From NCBI GenBank assembly GCA_964598225.1, contig CAZRBG010000079.1, positions 1-21,521 on the forward strand: a stretch of 21,521 nt of DNA, in the 5' to 3' direction. This document shows positions 5,727 through 13,987 of this stretch, one piece after another. The stretch's first letter is position 1. Each line of letters opens with the position of its first letter. Both the position numbers and the translations under genes were made by a program. Origin of the DNA: SG8-4 sp964598225. GTDB lineage: Bacteria; Planctomycetota; Phycisphaerae; Sedimentisphaerales; Anaerobacaceae. The notes below the pieces were generated by a model that searched no databases, was not told the DNA's origin, and saw nothing but the letters and a program-made list of their open reading frames with translations.

Positions 5727-6875
5727 CTATTTCTGAACTTTCTTCTTTTCAATTTCATGCCGTATCATCGCCTCATAGAGTGTTAACTGGATATCGAGAA
5801 TCTGTTCGTAATCGACTTGACAGCCCTCTTTGATGCCGTGCGGGCACTCGAAAGTGAATGAACTTGCGCCGCTGATATGGTACATCGCGCTGGTCAGATT
5901 GAACGGACTGGGAATCCGGCCGCCCTCGGGTTTAGGCTCGAACAGGCTGCCGTGCGGCAAGTCTCGCTCGGCGAGAAGTTCGTAGCAGCGCTGCGCCAGC
6001 GAGCGAATATCCTGCTGGATTTCCGTCGGAACGTATGCCGGTCGCAACAGTACCGGCTTGCTGGAGTGGCTGTGCAGTGACACTGCCAGATCGGGACCTT
6101 CCCGCCGGGCTACCTTCAAGATAGCCGGAGCTTCCGGTCCCATCGGATCGAAGAATTCATCGTGCATGGGATTTATTCCGGCGTCGTTGAAATAGCAGCC
6201 CGGGAATCCCGTGTTGTCTCCGACCATCGGGTGCTGGCGTTTGCTCTCGGGCCAGCCGCAGAAGGTGTCGTCGCTCCAGGTTCCCTGGCCCCAGAACCGC
6301 AGATCGTCGAGAGTCATACTGTAAAGACTTCGCGGCTCGAAGCGCGCAATCCCATCGGGATTGCCGTCGGGGATAATCAGCAAACGGCACTTTTCGCCGA
6401 GTTCATGTAGTTCCGCCTGTCTTCTGCCCCGAAGGTCTCTTGCCGTTTCCATAACATTGATTAGATTGACCAGACCCGTCAGAGCTTCGACTTCCGCTCC
6501 GTGCACCGGTCCCACAAAAAGGATCACCGGCTTCTGTCTTGCTGCCTTGTCCATATACGCCGAAGGATCCCTGCCGCCGATAGCCGAATTGAAGTTTGCT
6601 TTGCTCTCGAGTTTCTCGATCTTGCCGTATTCGATCAGATGTACCGGCCTGCCTCCCGGCGATATTGCTATCGCCCTGACCTTTCCTTTGGTGAGCTTCG
6701 AAAATCGCTTGGGAAGGTCCTTAACATCGCCCACCCAAAATTCGGGTATCTGCCGATCCGGTATTCTCCGCATGGCCTGCTCGCAGGTCATGCCGTCGGC
6801 CGCGAATACACTCACACTACGGGCCGAAATAAATAGAAAAGCGGCGAGCTTCACAGATGAATGTTTACAGCGCAT
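5727..6875 (-). CDS. secreted M14 zinc carboxypeptidase family protein
   Basis: The 382-residue protein begins with a basic, hydrophobic signal peptide (residues about 1-26). The M14 zinc site is visible: H125 and E128 in PVHGAEVEA, the third ligand in SLHSHSS (about residues 268-270), and the catalytic glutamate in SFTFECPHG (about 343). IPDGNPDG is a further family motif. M14 enzymes remove C-terminal residues or hydrolyse peptidoglycan-type amide bonds; members near glycan-degrading genes are common in Planctomycetes and Bacteroidetes, but the substrate is unknown. The ATG at 6875 is preferred over an upstream TTG because AGGGAG lies 8 bases before it. It follows pyrD by 38 bases and precedes the lyase by 13. 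Confidence 0.87.
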   Translation of the reverse strand: MRCKHSSVKLAAFLFISARSVSVFAADGMTCEQAMRRIPDRQIPEFWVGDVKDLPKRFSKLTKGKVRAIAISPGGRPVHLIEYGKIEKLESKANFNSAIGGRDPSAYMDKAARQKPVILFVGPVHGAEVEALTGLVNLINVMETARDLRGRRQAELHELGEKCRLLIIPDGNPDGIARFEPRSLYSMTLDDLRFWGQGTWSDDTFCGWPESKRQHPMVGDNTGFPGCYFNDAGINPMHDEFFDPMGPEAPAILKVARREGPDLAVSLHSHSSKPVLLRPAYVPTEIQQDIRSLAQRCYELLAERDLPHGSLFEPKPEGGRIPSPFNLTSAMYHISGASSFTFECPHGIKEGCQVDYEQILDIQLTLYEAMIRHEIEKKKVQK

Positions 6876-6913
6876 TATTGCACTCCCTTGATTCTTCAAC
6901 GTTAAGACTGAAT

Positions 6914-7846
6914 TTATTCGATTGAGCCTGTCAGTTCTTTAATGTTGGCTATGTTATTGCGGTCGCAGTATTCCTTCATGCCCTCGATGATTTTTTCGGC
7001 ACAGTTGGGGGCCACGAAATTGGCCGTGCCGATTGCGACCGCCGAAGCGCCGGCGATGATGAATTCGATGGCGTCCGAGGCCGTCCTTATGCCGCCCAGG
7101 CCGAGAATGGGAATGCCTCGATCCCGGGCAACCTCTGCGTAGACTTTGTTGACAAGATATACCGCGATAGGTTTTATAGCCGGGCCGGACAGTCCGCCCG
7201 TCCTGTTAGCCAGGACGGGCTTTCGCGTTTCGATGTCGATAACCATTGCCGTAAAGGTGTTTACCAGACTCAGCGCATCGGCGCCGGCGTCAACCGCTGC
7301 ACGTGCGATCGTGCTGATGTCTGTGACGGAGGGCGATAGCTTGACCATGAGCACTTTTTCGCAGGCCGCTTTCTTCACCGCCGAGGTGATCTCGGTCACC
7401 TGTTCCGGGTCTTTGCCGAAGCTGATGCCGCCTTTGGCTACATTGGGACAGCTAATGTTAAGCTCGAAACCTGCGACAGCCGGTTCAGCAGAGAGTCTCT
7501 GGATTACGGCGATGTAGTCGTCGATAACCTGACCGGCAACGTTAACAAAGACTTTGGCCGAGAACTTCTCGAGGATAGTCAGTTTCTCTGCGACGAACTT
7601 GTCCAGACCGATATTGGCCAGCCCGATCGCATTTAGCATACCGGCATCGGTCTCGACGATCCGTGGTGTTGGGTTGCCCTTTCGGGGATTGGCTGTAATG
7701 CTCTTGGTGATGAATCCGCCGAGATGGTTGATGTCCATGAAGTCGCTCAACTCATCGGCGTACCCACACGTGCCGGAAGCCGTGAATACCGGATTTGCCA
7801 GGTTCAATCCCGCGAAATCAGCCGATATGTCGACAGTCTCCTGCAT
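6914..7846 (-). CDS. pyrD: dihydroorotate dehydrogenase, class 1 (catalytic subunit)
   Basis: The 310-residue protein is a complete class 1B-like dihydroorotate dehydrogenase, which oxidises dihydroorotate to orotate in pyrimidine synthesis. Seen motifs are ASGTCGY (about 23-29), the FMN/substrate lysine in FITKSI (K48), the catalytic base cysteine C133 in NISCPNVAKGG, and the FMN phosphate motifs GLGGIRTASDA and AIGTANF. A cysteine rather than serine base marks class 1, cytosolic. Class 1B enzymes normally pair with the iron-sulphur subunit PyrK, which is not in this window. AAGGAG stands 4 bases before the ATG. It follows the NUDIX gene by 22 bases, so the two are probably cotranscribed. 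Confidence 0.95.
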   Translation of the reverse strand: MQETVDISADFAGLNLANPVFTASGTCGYADELSDFMDINHLGGFITKSITANPRKGNPTPRIVETDAGMLNAIGLANIGLDKFVAEKLTILEKFSAKVFVNVAGQVIDDYIAVIQRLSAEPAVAGFELNISCPNVAKGGISFGKDPEQVTEITSAVKKAACEKVLMVKLSPSVTDISTIARAAVDAGADALSLVNTFTAMVIDIETRKPVLANRTGGLSGPAIKPIAVYLVNKVYAEVARDRGIPILGLGGIRTASDAIEFIIAGASAVAIGTANFVAPNCAEKIIEGMKEYCDRNNIANIKELTGSIE

Positions 7847-7868
7847 AGACTCCTTTTCAAGCTACCAA

Positions 7869-8333
7869 TCAGGAATACATTCCCGTCCAACCCAGTCTCT
7901 CTATTGCCGTGCGGACCATTTCATCGTGGTCGAATGCCATGTTTTCGGGCAGGTTCTGTATGTTAAACCACCGCGCATCTGCGGCGTCGTCTCCGGCTTG
8001 CACTTTCTCCTGTCCGTCGGTTATCGTGCCTATAAATGCAACGCTTATCTGCCTGCCTCTGGGATCTCTGCCGCATTTGCCGAACGTTCGCAACTGTACC
8101 AGGCGCACGCCCGTCAGTCCGGTCTCCTCGGCCAACTCCCGCGCGACCGCGTCCTCAAGCTCTTCGTCCATCTCCACGAATCCGCCCGGGACCGCCCATT
8201 GGCCTTTGTACGGGTCTTTTTTGCGCTTGATGAGCAGCACTTCGGTTCTGCCGGTCAGCACGGCGAAGACCACCGCATCGACCGTCACCATCGGTCTGGG
8301 CCATTCGTAAGTGTATTTTCCTTTTTCTGCCAT
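7869..8333 (-). CDS. NUDIX hydrolase
   Basis: This 154-residue protein has a perfect NUDIX box GX5EX7REUXEEXGU, starting at G51 and including E57, R65, E66, E69 and E70. The N-terminal strand (TVDAVVFAVL..EVLLIKRKKDPYKGQWAVPGG) is of the ADP-ribose pyrophosphatase/NrtR-domain type. NUDIX enzymes split nucleoside diphosphates linked to another group; the exact substrate cannot be read from sequence. No DNA-binding domain is attached, so it is not a full NrtR regulator. AAAGGTGA lies about 10 bases before the ATG. It is the first gene of the minus-strand run that continues with pyrD and is divergent from the GT9 gene. Confidence 0.92.
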   Translation of the reverse strand: MAEKGKYTYEWPRPMVTVDAVVFAVLTGRTEVLLIKRKKDPYKGQWAVPGGFVEMDEELEDAVARELAEETGLTGVRLVQLRTFGKCGRDPRGRQISVAFIGTITDGQEKVQAGDDAADARWFNIQNLPENMAFDHDEMVRTAIERLGWTGMYS

Positions 8334-8407
8334 AAGACTTTCACCTTTCCGGTCATTCTAATGGCTGATTGCAACTTTTGCATTCTAATTCTTATTTTTC
8401 TCCCGCG

Positions 8408-8436
8408 TTGCTTCCGGTCACAGCATATCGTAGAAT
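8408..8436 (+). promoter_or_regulatory. putative promoter of the GT9 gene
   Basis: TTGCTT (8408-8413) and TAGAAT (8431-8436) are 17 bases apart in the divergent NUDIX/GT9 intergenic region. The start of transcription would fall about 45-50 bases before the GT9 start codon. Both boxes have one or two mismatches to consensus. Confidence 0.45.
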
Positions 8437-8491
8437 GCTCCGGCAACTGTATAAGTAATGTCGAAAGAATGAAATGTGATTTACAACAGTG

Positions 8492-9544
8492 ATGTCGAAA
8501 GCCTACAAGAATATCCTGATAATGAAGCCAAGCTCTCTGGGCGACATCGTCCTGGCGCTGCCGGCATTAACGGCCCTGCGAAGAAACTTCCCCGAAGCGA
8601 AAATAAGCTGGCTCGTTCGACCCGAGTTCGCCGCATTGCTTGAAAATCACCCCCACCTGGACGAAACCATACTGTTCGACCGCAAAGACCTGGGCAAAGC
8701 ATGGTGTAATCCGCGAGCGTTTAGCGCGCTCGTTTCGCTTATACGCAGGCTTCGGGCGGGGAATTTCGATGTAGTGTTCGATTTTCAGGGACTTTTCAGA
8801 ACTGCTGCGCTGGCATGGCTCTCAGGTTGCGATAAGCGTTTCGGAGGCGCCGGAACACGAGAGTTCGCTCACGTATTTTACACGGATAAGATCGGTCAGG
8901 ACCTGCAATGCGCTCACCTTGTCGATTATTACCTGAAGATAATCGAAGCGGCGGGGGCGAGCGATATCGATGTTGAGTTTATTCTGCCCGAGGACCCGGA
9001 CGCTGCGGCGTCTGTCGGCAGGCTGCTGGCAAATCATGAGATCCCGGCGGATAGTTACGCGGTTCTTGTGCCCGGCTCGGCTCATACTAATAAATGCTGG
9101 CCTACGGAAAGATTTGCCGAGCTGGCCAATAGAATCACGCAAAGGTTCGGGCTCTCAGTCGTCGCCACCGGTATGAAATCCGAGGCGGGGGTGGTCGAGA
9201 AAATACAGAGCATGGCAGATGTGCCGGTAACCAACCTTGCCGGGCGGACTACACTGAGCGAACTAATAGCCCTTCTAAAGGGCGCCGGACTTGTGGTCAG
9301 TAATGATACCGGTCCCGGACACATCGCCGCGGCAACAGGCGTGCCGCTGGTCCTAATGTTCGGCAAGTCGAATCCCATCAGAGTCGGACCTTACGGCAGA
9401 AAACAGTGCATCGTGGCGATCGACGCTGAAGGCAGAGGCCTGGCGATCAACAGCACCGATCCCAAACACAACATTAGTGAGATTACCATCGACCAGGTAT
9501 ATAAGAAGGTATGCGGGCAGCTCAATAATCGACCATCTGTTTAG
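8492..9544 (+). CDS. glycosyltransferase family 9 (ADP-heptose:LPS heptosyltransferase-like)
   Basis: The 350-residue protein has the GT-B fold of GT9. The N-terminal motif KPSSLGDIVLALPAL is followed by NFPEAKISWLVRPEF and DFQGLFRTA. The C-terminal donor-binding half carries VLVPGSAHTNKCWP and SNDTGPGHIAAATGVPLVLMFG. GT9 enzymes add heptose to the lipopolysaccharide inner core at the cytoplasmic face of the inner membrane, so its presence argues for an outer membrane. Which WaaC/WaaF/WaaQ activity it has is not clear. ATG 8492 is used; a GTG at 8489 directly before it is the alternative. No convincing Shine-Dalgarno is seen. It faces the GH31 gene tail to tail. Confidence 0.92.
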   Translation: MSKAYKNILIMKPSSLGDIVLALPALTALRRNFPEAKISWLVRPEFAALLENHPHLDETILFDRKDLGKAWCNPRAFSALVSLIRRLRAGNFDVVFDFQGLFRTAALAWLSGCDKRFGGAGTREFAHVFYTDKIGQDLQCAHLVDYYLKIIEAAGASDIDVEFILPEDPDAAASVGRLLANHEIPADSYAVLVPGSAHTNKCWPTERFAELANRITQRFGLSVVATGMKSEAGVVEKIQSMADVPVTNLAGRTTLSELIALLKGAGLVVSNDTGPGHIAAATGVPLVLMFGKSNPIRVGPYGRKQCIVAIDAEGRGLAINSTDPKHNISEITIDQVYKKVCGQLNNRPSV

Positions 9545-9629
9545 GTAATTCACTCATCGTAAAGTTGTCGAAACCACAGATCCGACCAAACCAGGTGTTT
9601 ATGTCTATCTCTCCGGTTGACCATTAGTG

Positions 9630-11789
9630 TCACTGACTCATGAACTTCCAGGAGATTTTGCCGTAGCGGGATTGCCATTGGTTGCCGGCGGTGGATGAAC
9701 TGCCGATTAGTTTTCCGTTGCGGCGTTGGACTTTTAGCTCCGTTATTGAATATATGCCCTGTTCGTAATCGAATGTTTTGCCGTCGTCGTCGTAGAGCAG
9801 GGATGTGTTTTTTCTTTGGCCGTAATGGCGGACTTCGAGGTCGATTGGGGCTTCGGCTTTAGCTATGTTGTTTACGGCGGGCATCATGGGGATGATTCCA
9901 CCGTCTTTGACGAACAGGGGGATTTGTTCGAGTTTTGTACGGATTGTGATAGTCTCGCCGTTGCCGACGAGTTTGCCGGTGTAGAAATCGTACCAGTTGC
10001 CTTGCGGCAGCACCACCTTGCGGCTCTTCTGCCCGGCGAAGACCGGTGCGACTAATATGGACGGTCCCATCATGTATTGATCGGTCGTTTCCAGCCGGGT
10101 CGTCTCGGCGTACGGATTTTTCTCGCCGTCGACTTTGCCGGCGATGGTTTTCTCGGTATGCTCGTATCCGGCTTCCAGCACCATCGCCCGAAACGGCGGA
10201 ATGCCTCTCTGGTTGTAATCATAGAAGGCTGTATAAATGTAGGGAAGAAGGCGCGACCGCAATTTGACGACGTCTCGAACCATATCCGTTACCCTGGAGA
10301 AACTCCAGGGCTTCTTGCCGGACGACCAGGCGTTTAGCTGGACCAGCGGCGAGAAACAGACCGATTGAAAACGCCTGAGCCATTCTTCGGCCGATCCGGC
10401 ACTGCGAATCTCCGGCGTCCAGAGCACGCCTGCCAGCGAGCAGTTCACCAGTGCCGTGACGTATCCGCGATGGTCGTAGTAGTCGCTGTATATGACGAAA
10501 CCTAAGGGACTCGCCGCGCCGTTGGAACTTCGCACCAGTCCGTATGTGCGTCTGTTCATTTCACGGAAACGATCCATTAACATGTCCTGCATCATCAGGC
10601 CGTACAACTGGCGAATCTGCACGGCGCTGTGGCCTGATGGAAAAGTCGCATGGTCGGGCCAGAGCCAGACGTCGTAACCGTCCACTTCGTCGAATTTATA
10701 GCCGCTGACGCCTATATCCAGATGATTCTTCTGATGGTGATCGAGTAATACCTTGCGGGCGCCCTCAAGCGTATAGTCCGGCACCTCGCCAAGCCAGACG
10801 GTGTGGCTTCCCGTATAAGGCTTGAGCGCCTCGGAAATTGTTGACGAGGGCGCCACGTAAGGATTCTCCCAGAGATTGACTTTGATACCTTTCGCCGACA
10901 ATTCGTCGAGAAACTTTTTTGGTTCCGGGAATCGCGTCTTGTCCCAATCGAAGGAACAAGGATAGGCAAAGCTCTGCCAGCCGGGCTCCAGACCGATGAC
11001 GTCGAGGGGAAAATCCCGCTTCTCGAACTCGGCGACTTCTTTCAGCACATCATCATCGGAGCTTCGCGTGTGCATTCGATGCCAGAATCCCAGGCCCCAG
11101 CGCGGGGGCAGAACCCCGCCGCCGCAATAGAGATTGTATCGCCGCACGGCTTCGAGGGGTGCGTTTCCGCCGAAAACGTAGACTTCCAGCCTGTCGCCGC
11201 GTACGCTGGCTTCAACTGCATCGGAAACGGGCCGAGCGCTCCATTTTCTGCCGCCGGTGGTTCTGTCCACGTAGGGCGGCAGCTTGCTGTCTTTTCGATT
11301 GCCTATGCCGACGTAGAAGGACGGCCGCCAAGCCGTGGAGACGAAGACGCCGTAGCCCTTGCTCGACACATAGAAAGGCACGGGTGCATGAGTGTAGCCT
11401 TTGACGCCGCCGTAGTGATCGACTTTCAGGTGGTAAACATTACTGCGCCGATTGATGCCTTTGAACTCCAGGCCAAGACCGTAAATCTTCTCGGATTCGG
11501 TAAGCGGCAACCTGACATTCGTGCCGCATGCGTTGACCTGCCCGTGAGTATCGTCTTTGTCGAATGGAAACTCAGCATCGCCCATCTCAGAAAGCGCTTT
11601 TAGCTTTGGCGCTGCCGCATAATCCATCGGCGACAGTTCTTTTTTTCCGATAGATGCTTTCCATACACCCGCCGCGACCTTTTCCCACCGCAGAACGTCC
11701 ATCGAGGAAATGAGCGTCTCATCCGACGCGGCTGCAATGCTGATAGAGCAGAGGATCAATGAGACAATGATCGTTCGTGTTTTACACAT
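9630..11789 (-). CDS. secreted glycoside hydrolase family 31 (alpha-xylosidase/alpha-glucosidase-like)
   Basis: The 719-residue protein has an N-terminal signal peptide (residues about 1-22), an N-terminal beta-sandwich (about 30-225), a TIM barrel beginning at LPPRWGLGFW (about 227), and C-terminal beta domains. The predicted nucleophile is D367 in SGYKFDEVDGYD; the acid/base is probably D436 in IYSDYYDHRGY. GH31 enzymes release alpha-linked glucose or xylose from chain ends. The KFDE form of the nucleophile motif and the neighbouring GH10 gene favour a xylose-related substrate, but this is inference. It lies 36 bases downstream of the GH10 gene, so the two are likely cotranscribed. The 18-bp palindrome in that gap may affect expression of this gene. 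Confidence 0.9.
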   Translation of the reverse strand: MCKTRTIIVSLILCSISIAAASDETLISSMDVLRWEKVAAGVWKASIGKKELSPMDYAAAPKLKALSEMGDAEFPFDKDDTHGQVNACGTNVRLPLTESEKIYGLGLEFKGINRRSNVYHLKVDHYGGVKGYTHAPVPFYVSSKGYGVFVSTAWRPSFYVGIGNRKDSKLPPYVDRTTGGRKWSARPVSDAVEASVRGDRLEVYVFGGNAPLEAVRRYNLYCGGGVLPPRWGLGFWHRMHTRSSDDDVLKEVAEFEKRDFPLDVIGLEPGWQSFAYPCSFDWDKTRFPEPKKFLDELSAKGIKVNLWENPYVAPSSTISEALKPYTGSHTVWLGEVPDYTLEGARKVLLDHHQKNHLDIGVSGYKFDEVDGYDVWLWPDHATFPSGHSAVQIRQLYGLMMQDMLMDRFREMNRRTYGLVRSSNGAASPLGFVIYSDYYDHRGYVTALVNCSLAGVLWTPEIRSAGSAEEWLRRFQSVCFSPLVQLNAWSSGKKPWSFSRVTDMVRDVVKLRSRLLPYIYTAFYDYNQRGIPPFRAMVLEAGYEHTEKTIAGKVDGEKNPYAETTRLETTDQYMMGPSILVAPVFAGQKSRKVVLPQGNWYDFYTGKLVGNGETITIRTKLEQIPLFVKDGGIIPMMPAVNNIAKAEAPIDLEVRHYGQRKNTSLLYDDDGKTFDYEQGIYSITELKVQRRNGKLIGSSSTAGNQWQSRYGKISWKFMSQ

Positions 11790-11804
11790 AAGACTTCACC
11801 GTAG

Positions 11805-11822
11805 GGTGCGATGCATCGCACC
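11805..11822. repeat. 18-bp perfect palindrome in the GH10-GH31 gap
   Basis: GGTGCGATGCATCGCACC is self-complementary over all 18 bases. It is embedded in a longer element starting CGTAGGGTGCGAT at 11800 that recurs elsewhere in the window. As RNA it would fold to a short hairpin between the two genes. Confidence 0.85.
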
Positions 11823-11825
11823 ACT

Positions 11826-13091
11826 TCATTCGAAATGCAGAGATACACTTCCCTTGTCTTTACTCAGTGTGACTTCCTTTGTCTGTCCTTCGCACGTTAC
11901 GGCATATTTTCCATAGAAGCCGCGAACCCTGCATTGGCCGTTGGCGCCGGTTTTGGCGTCCGTTTTGGTCCACCATTGATTGAAGACAAGATCGCGATAT
12001 GCCCTCGCGGCGGGTGTGGCCGTCCAGTCCCGGCGGTATATCGAGGACTGCCGAATCCAGTTGGCGCCTTCCCAGAATCCCCACATCAGAATCCCATCGA
12101 CCGCCGGATGAGCGAAACAGATGCGGTAATAGTCAGCTAATTCTTCGGCCTTGGCCTCCTCCTGCTCCTCTGTGAGTTTCAAGTCCCGCCGCCGCATGAA
12201 GCGGGATCGCTGGCCCGGCATGTTGAACTCGGTGATGCGAATCGGCAGCCCGATCCTGCTCAGCTCGTTGAGTGCATTCTGCAAAGCCCTGCGATCGAAC
12301 GATTCTCCGTGAAGATGACCCTGCACACCAATTCCTGCAAACGGCACACCCTGATCGAGAAAGTCGCGAATGTGTCTGATGTAATCGTCCAGGCGGTTGC
12401 CGGTCAAAATGTCGTAATCGTTGAGATACAGCCTGGCGTCGGGGTCGGCTTCCATGAACCAGTCCGCCATGTCTTTCGTTATTCCGGGCCCGAGGCGCTC
12501 TGCATAATAGTTAGCGTGCAGCATCTCGTTGTTGAGGTCATACTCGGCGAATCGCCCCTTGTAGCGCTGGGCGATATCCTTCGCCCGGTTCTCAAGCGTC
12601 TGGCGCAATTCCTCGTCATTCATTTCCTTGAGCCAGTCCTGAACGCGGTTGGGCACGCCCCAGAAGACGTTATGCCCCCGCAGCGGGATGTCGTGCTCCT
12701 CGGTCCATGCGAGAATCGCATCCACAACGCGATAATCCACCTGTCCCTGCCGCCGCTCCATGGAATGCCACTTCAGCGCGTTTTCTGTAACCCCGGCGTT
12801 AAAATTAGCCAGAAACGTCTCCTTGTATTTACGCTGGTCTTCGGCATTCATCCGTCCGCTGAACACACCCGAAGAAATAGCTGCCCCGAACCAGAACTCA
12901 TGCCGCAACTGCTCAACGTGCACCGCCGCTCCCGGCTTAGCCGTTACAACCAGATCCCCCATCCGATGCTCGGCAATCCGTCCCGCAATCGCTTCCGGCT
13001 TAAGCTCATCCGACACCGAACCGGCACAAACCTTTCCTGTTCCAAATAAAAGGCACGTTAACACAATTACAATCGCACATTTTTTCATCAT
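11826..13091 (-). CDS. secreted endo-1,4-beta-xylanase, glycoside hydrolase family 10
   Basis: From the ATG at 13091 the protein has 421 residues: a signal peptide (MMKKCAIVIVLTCLLFGTGKVCAG), a short N-terminal strand region, and a full GH10 TIM barrel (about 65-375). GH10 landmarks are visible: ENALKWHSMER (about 103-113), RGHNVFW (about 138), the acid/base E189 in YDLNNEML (usually DVVNE), GVQGHLH (about 254-260), and the nucleophile E288 in RITEFN. The C-terminal 45 residues look like a small beta extension. GH10 cleaves internal beta-1,4-xylan bonds. GGAAAGGA sits about 6 bases before the ATG pair, supporting 13091 or 13088 over the upstream TTG at 13106. It is the first gene of a probable two-gene operon with GH31. 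Confidence 0.93.
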   Translation of the reverse strand: MMKKCAIVIVLTCLLFGTGKVCAGSVSDELKPEAIAGRIAEHRMGDLVVTAKPGAAVHVEQLRHEFWFGAAISSGVFSGRMNAEDQRKYKETFLANFNAGVTENALKWHSMERRQGQVDYRVVDAILAWTEEHDIPLRGHNVFWGVPNRVQDWLKEMNDEELRQTLENRAKDIAQRYKGRFAEYDLNNEMLHANYYAERLGPGITKDMADWFMEADPDARLYLNDYDILTGNRLDDYIRHIRDFLDQGVPFAGIGVQGHLHGESFDRRALQNALNELSRIGLPIRITEFNMPGQRSRFMRRRDLKLTEEQEEAKAEELADYYRICFAHPAVDGILMWGFWEGANWIRQSSIYRRDWTATPAARAYRDLVFNQWWTKTDAKTGANGQCRVRGFYGKYAVTCEGQTKEVTLSKDKGSVSLHFE

Positions 13092-13399
13092 CAAGTCCTT
13101 TCCCAAGCCGCCAAGCGACAGCCAAATATAATGTCGAAATCAACATTCCAACACCCTGAAAGAATACCAGACGGCCCCGAGTGTTTCAAGGATTGACCGG
13201 ATGGTCAATCCATTCGGCTACGCTCAGACCCTCTCTGCCAGGTTTTTCCCTGTGAGAAACAAGGCTGCATCCAGGAAAATAATACCTGTTTCCACGTATT
13301 TTGGATGATTCATGGGATATCAGCTTATATCCCTTGCCCGGATAGCCGATGTAACGATAAGCGAGAATATTGATGGAATATTAATAGAAAGGTGTGATT
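13092..13399. other. intergenic region with two inverted repeats
   Basis: This 308-base divergent region separates the GH10 gene from an accessory gene. It holds two inverted repeats. The first is GGATTGACC-GGAT-GGTCAATCC at 13190-13211. The second is GGGATAT-CAGCTT-ATATCCC at 13314-13333. I saw no gene and no consensus promoter on either strand. The first repeat lies about 100 bases before the GH10 start and could be an operator. Confidence 0.6.
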
Positions 13400-13813
13400 A
13401 TGAGTCAAAGTCGGAGCTTCAGTTGTAAGCCTTCTCGTTTTGAAGACTTGATTGCATCAACTCAGAGTTGGCTCACTTGCGAAGGATTCAGAAGTCAGAA
13501 ACTCAAGACAGAAGACGGCGGGACGCTGATTCAGATTGAGAAAATCGGTGGATGGCGAATAGCCTTTGGAATGTCAACTGCCCTTAACGTAATCTTTCGT
13601 CAGGTTGAGAATACAGTAAACGTAGAAATTGCTGGGGGTAGATGGGCTGACAAAGCTGTAGTCGCTGGAATAGCTACATTTGTTACCTTGGGAGCACTTA
13701 TTATTCCCGCTTCCATAGGTACATGGCAACAGGCAAAAATGCCAGAACGGATTTTCAAACACATTGCTGAATTTCTCGCAAGAGAGAGTGAGACAGAACC
13801 ATGCGTAAAATGA
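13400..13813 (+). CDS. unrecognised 137-residue protein with a C-terminal membrane segment
   Basis: From the ATG at 13400 the protein has 137 residues. AAAGGTG about 7 bases upstream supports this start over GTG 13394. The first 85 residues are soluble (FEDLIASTQSWLTCEGF, LIQIEKIGGWRIAFGMS, ALNVIFRQ). A hydrophobic stretch at about 88-112 (VVAGIATFVTLGALIIPASIG) could span the membrane, followed by a short polar tail. I do not recognise the family. It is same-strand with and upstream of the DUF4062 gene, separated by 174 bases. Base composition is more AT-rich than the glycan genes. Confidence 0.65.
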   Translation: MSQSRSFSCKPSRFEDLIASTQSWLTCEGFRSQKLKTEDGGTLIQIEKIGGWRIAFGMSTALNVIFRQVENTVNVEIAGGRWADKAVVAGIATFVTLGALIIPASIGTWQQAKMPERIFKHIAEFLARESETEPCVK

Positions 13814-13851
13814 TGCAGCAATCAGGTGCCTACAAAACGGAAAATACATAA

Positions 13852-13953
13852 GACCCCTCGTCAGAAGAAGCGCAACAGGTATGGCGTGTGATCTTCATCA
13901 ACTCAAACGAGGCGAAGTTGATTGATTTGCGTGATCAGGCATTCTATCTGTGA
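13852..13953 (+). pseudogene. possible gene fragment between the two accessory genes
   Basis: A 33-residue frame bounded by stops reads SSEEAQQVWRVIFINSNEAK and then LIDLRDQAFYL. It has protein-like composition but no ATG start. It may be the tail of a lost gene. The evidence is weak. Confidence 0.2.
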
Positions 13954-13987
13954 CTAAAAGATTAGGTGCGATAACAGAGGCATTAAT

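Noticed and set aside
7554..8492. 312-codon plus-strand open frame
   Set aside because: It runs antisense through pyrD and the NUDIX gene, both with intact motifs; it is a shadow.
9545..9629. Bidirectional terminator between the GT9 and GH31 genes
   Set aside because: No stem-loop with a T-run is visible in these 85 bases.
12309..13049. 246-codon plus-strand frame
   Set aside because: Antisense to the GH10 gene, whose two catalytic glutamates are clear.
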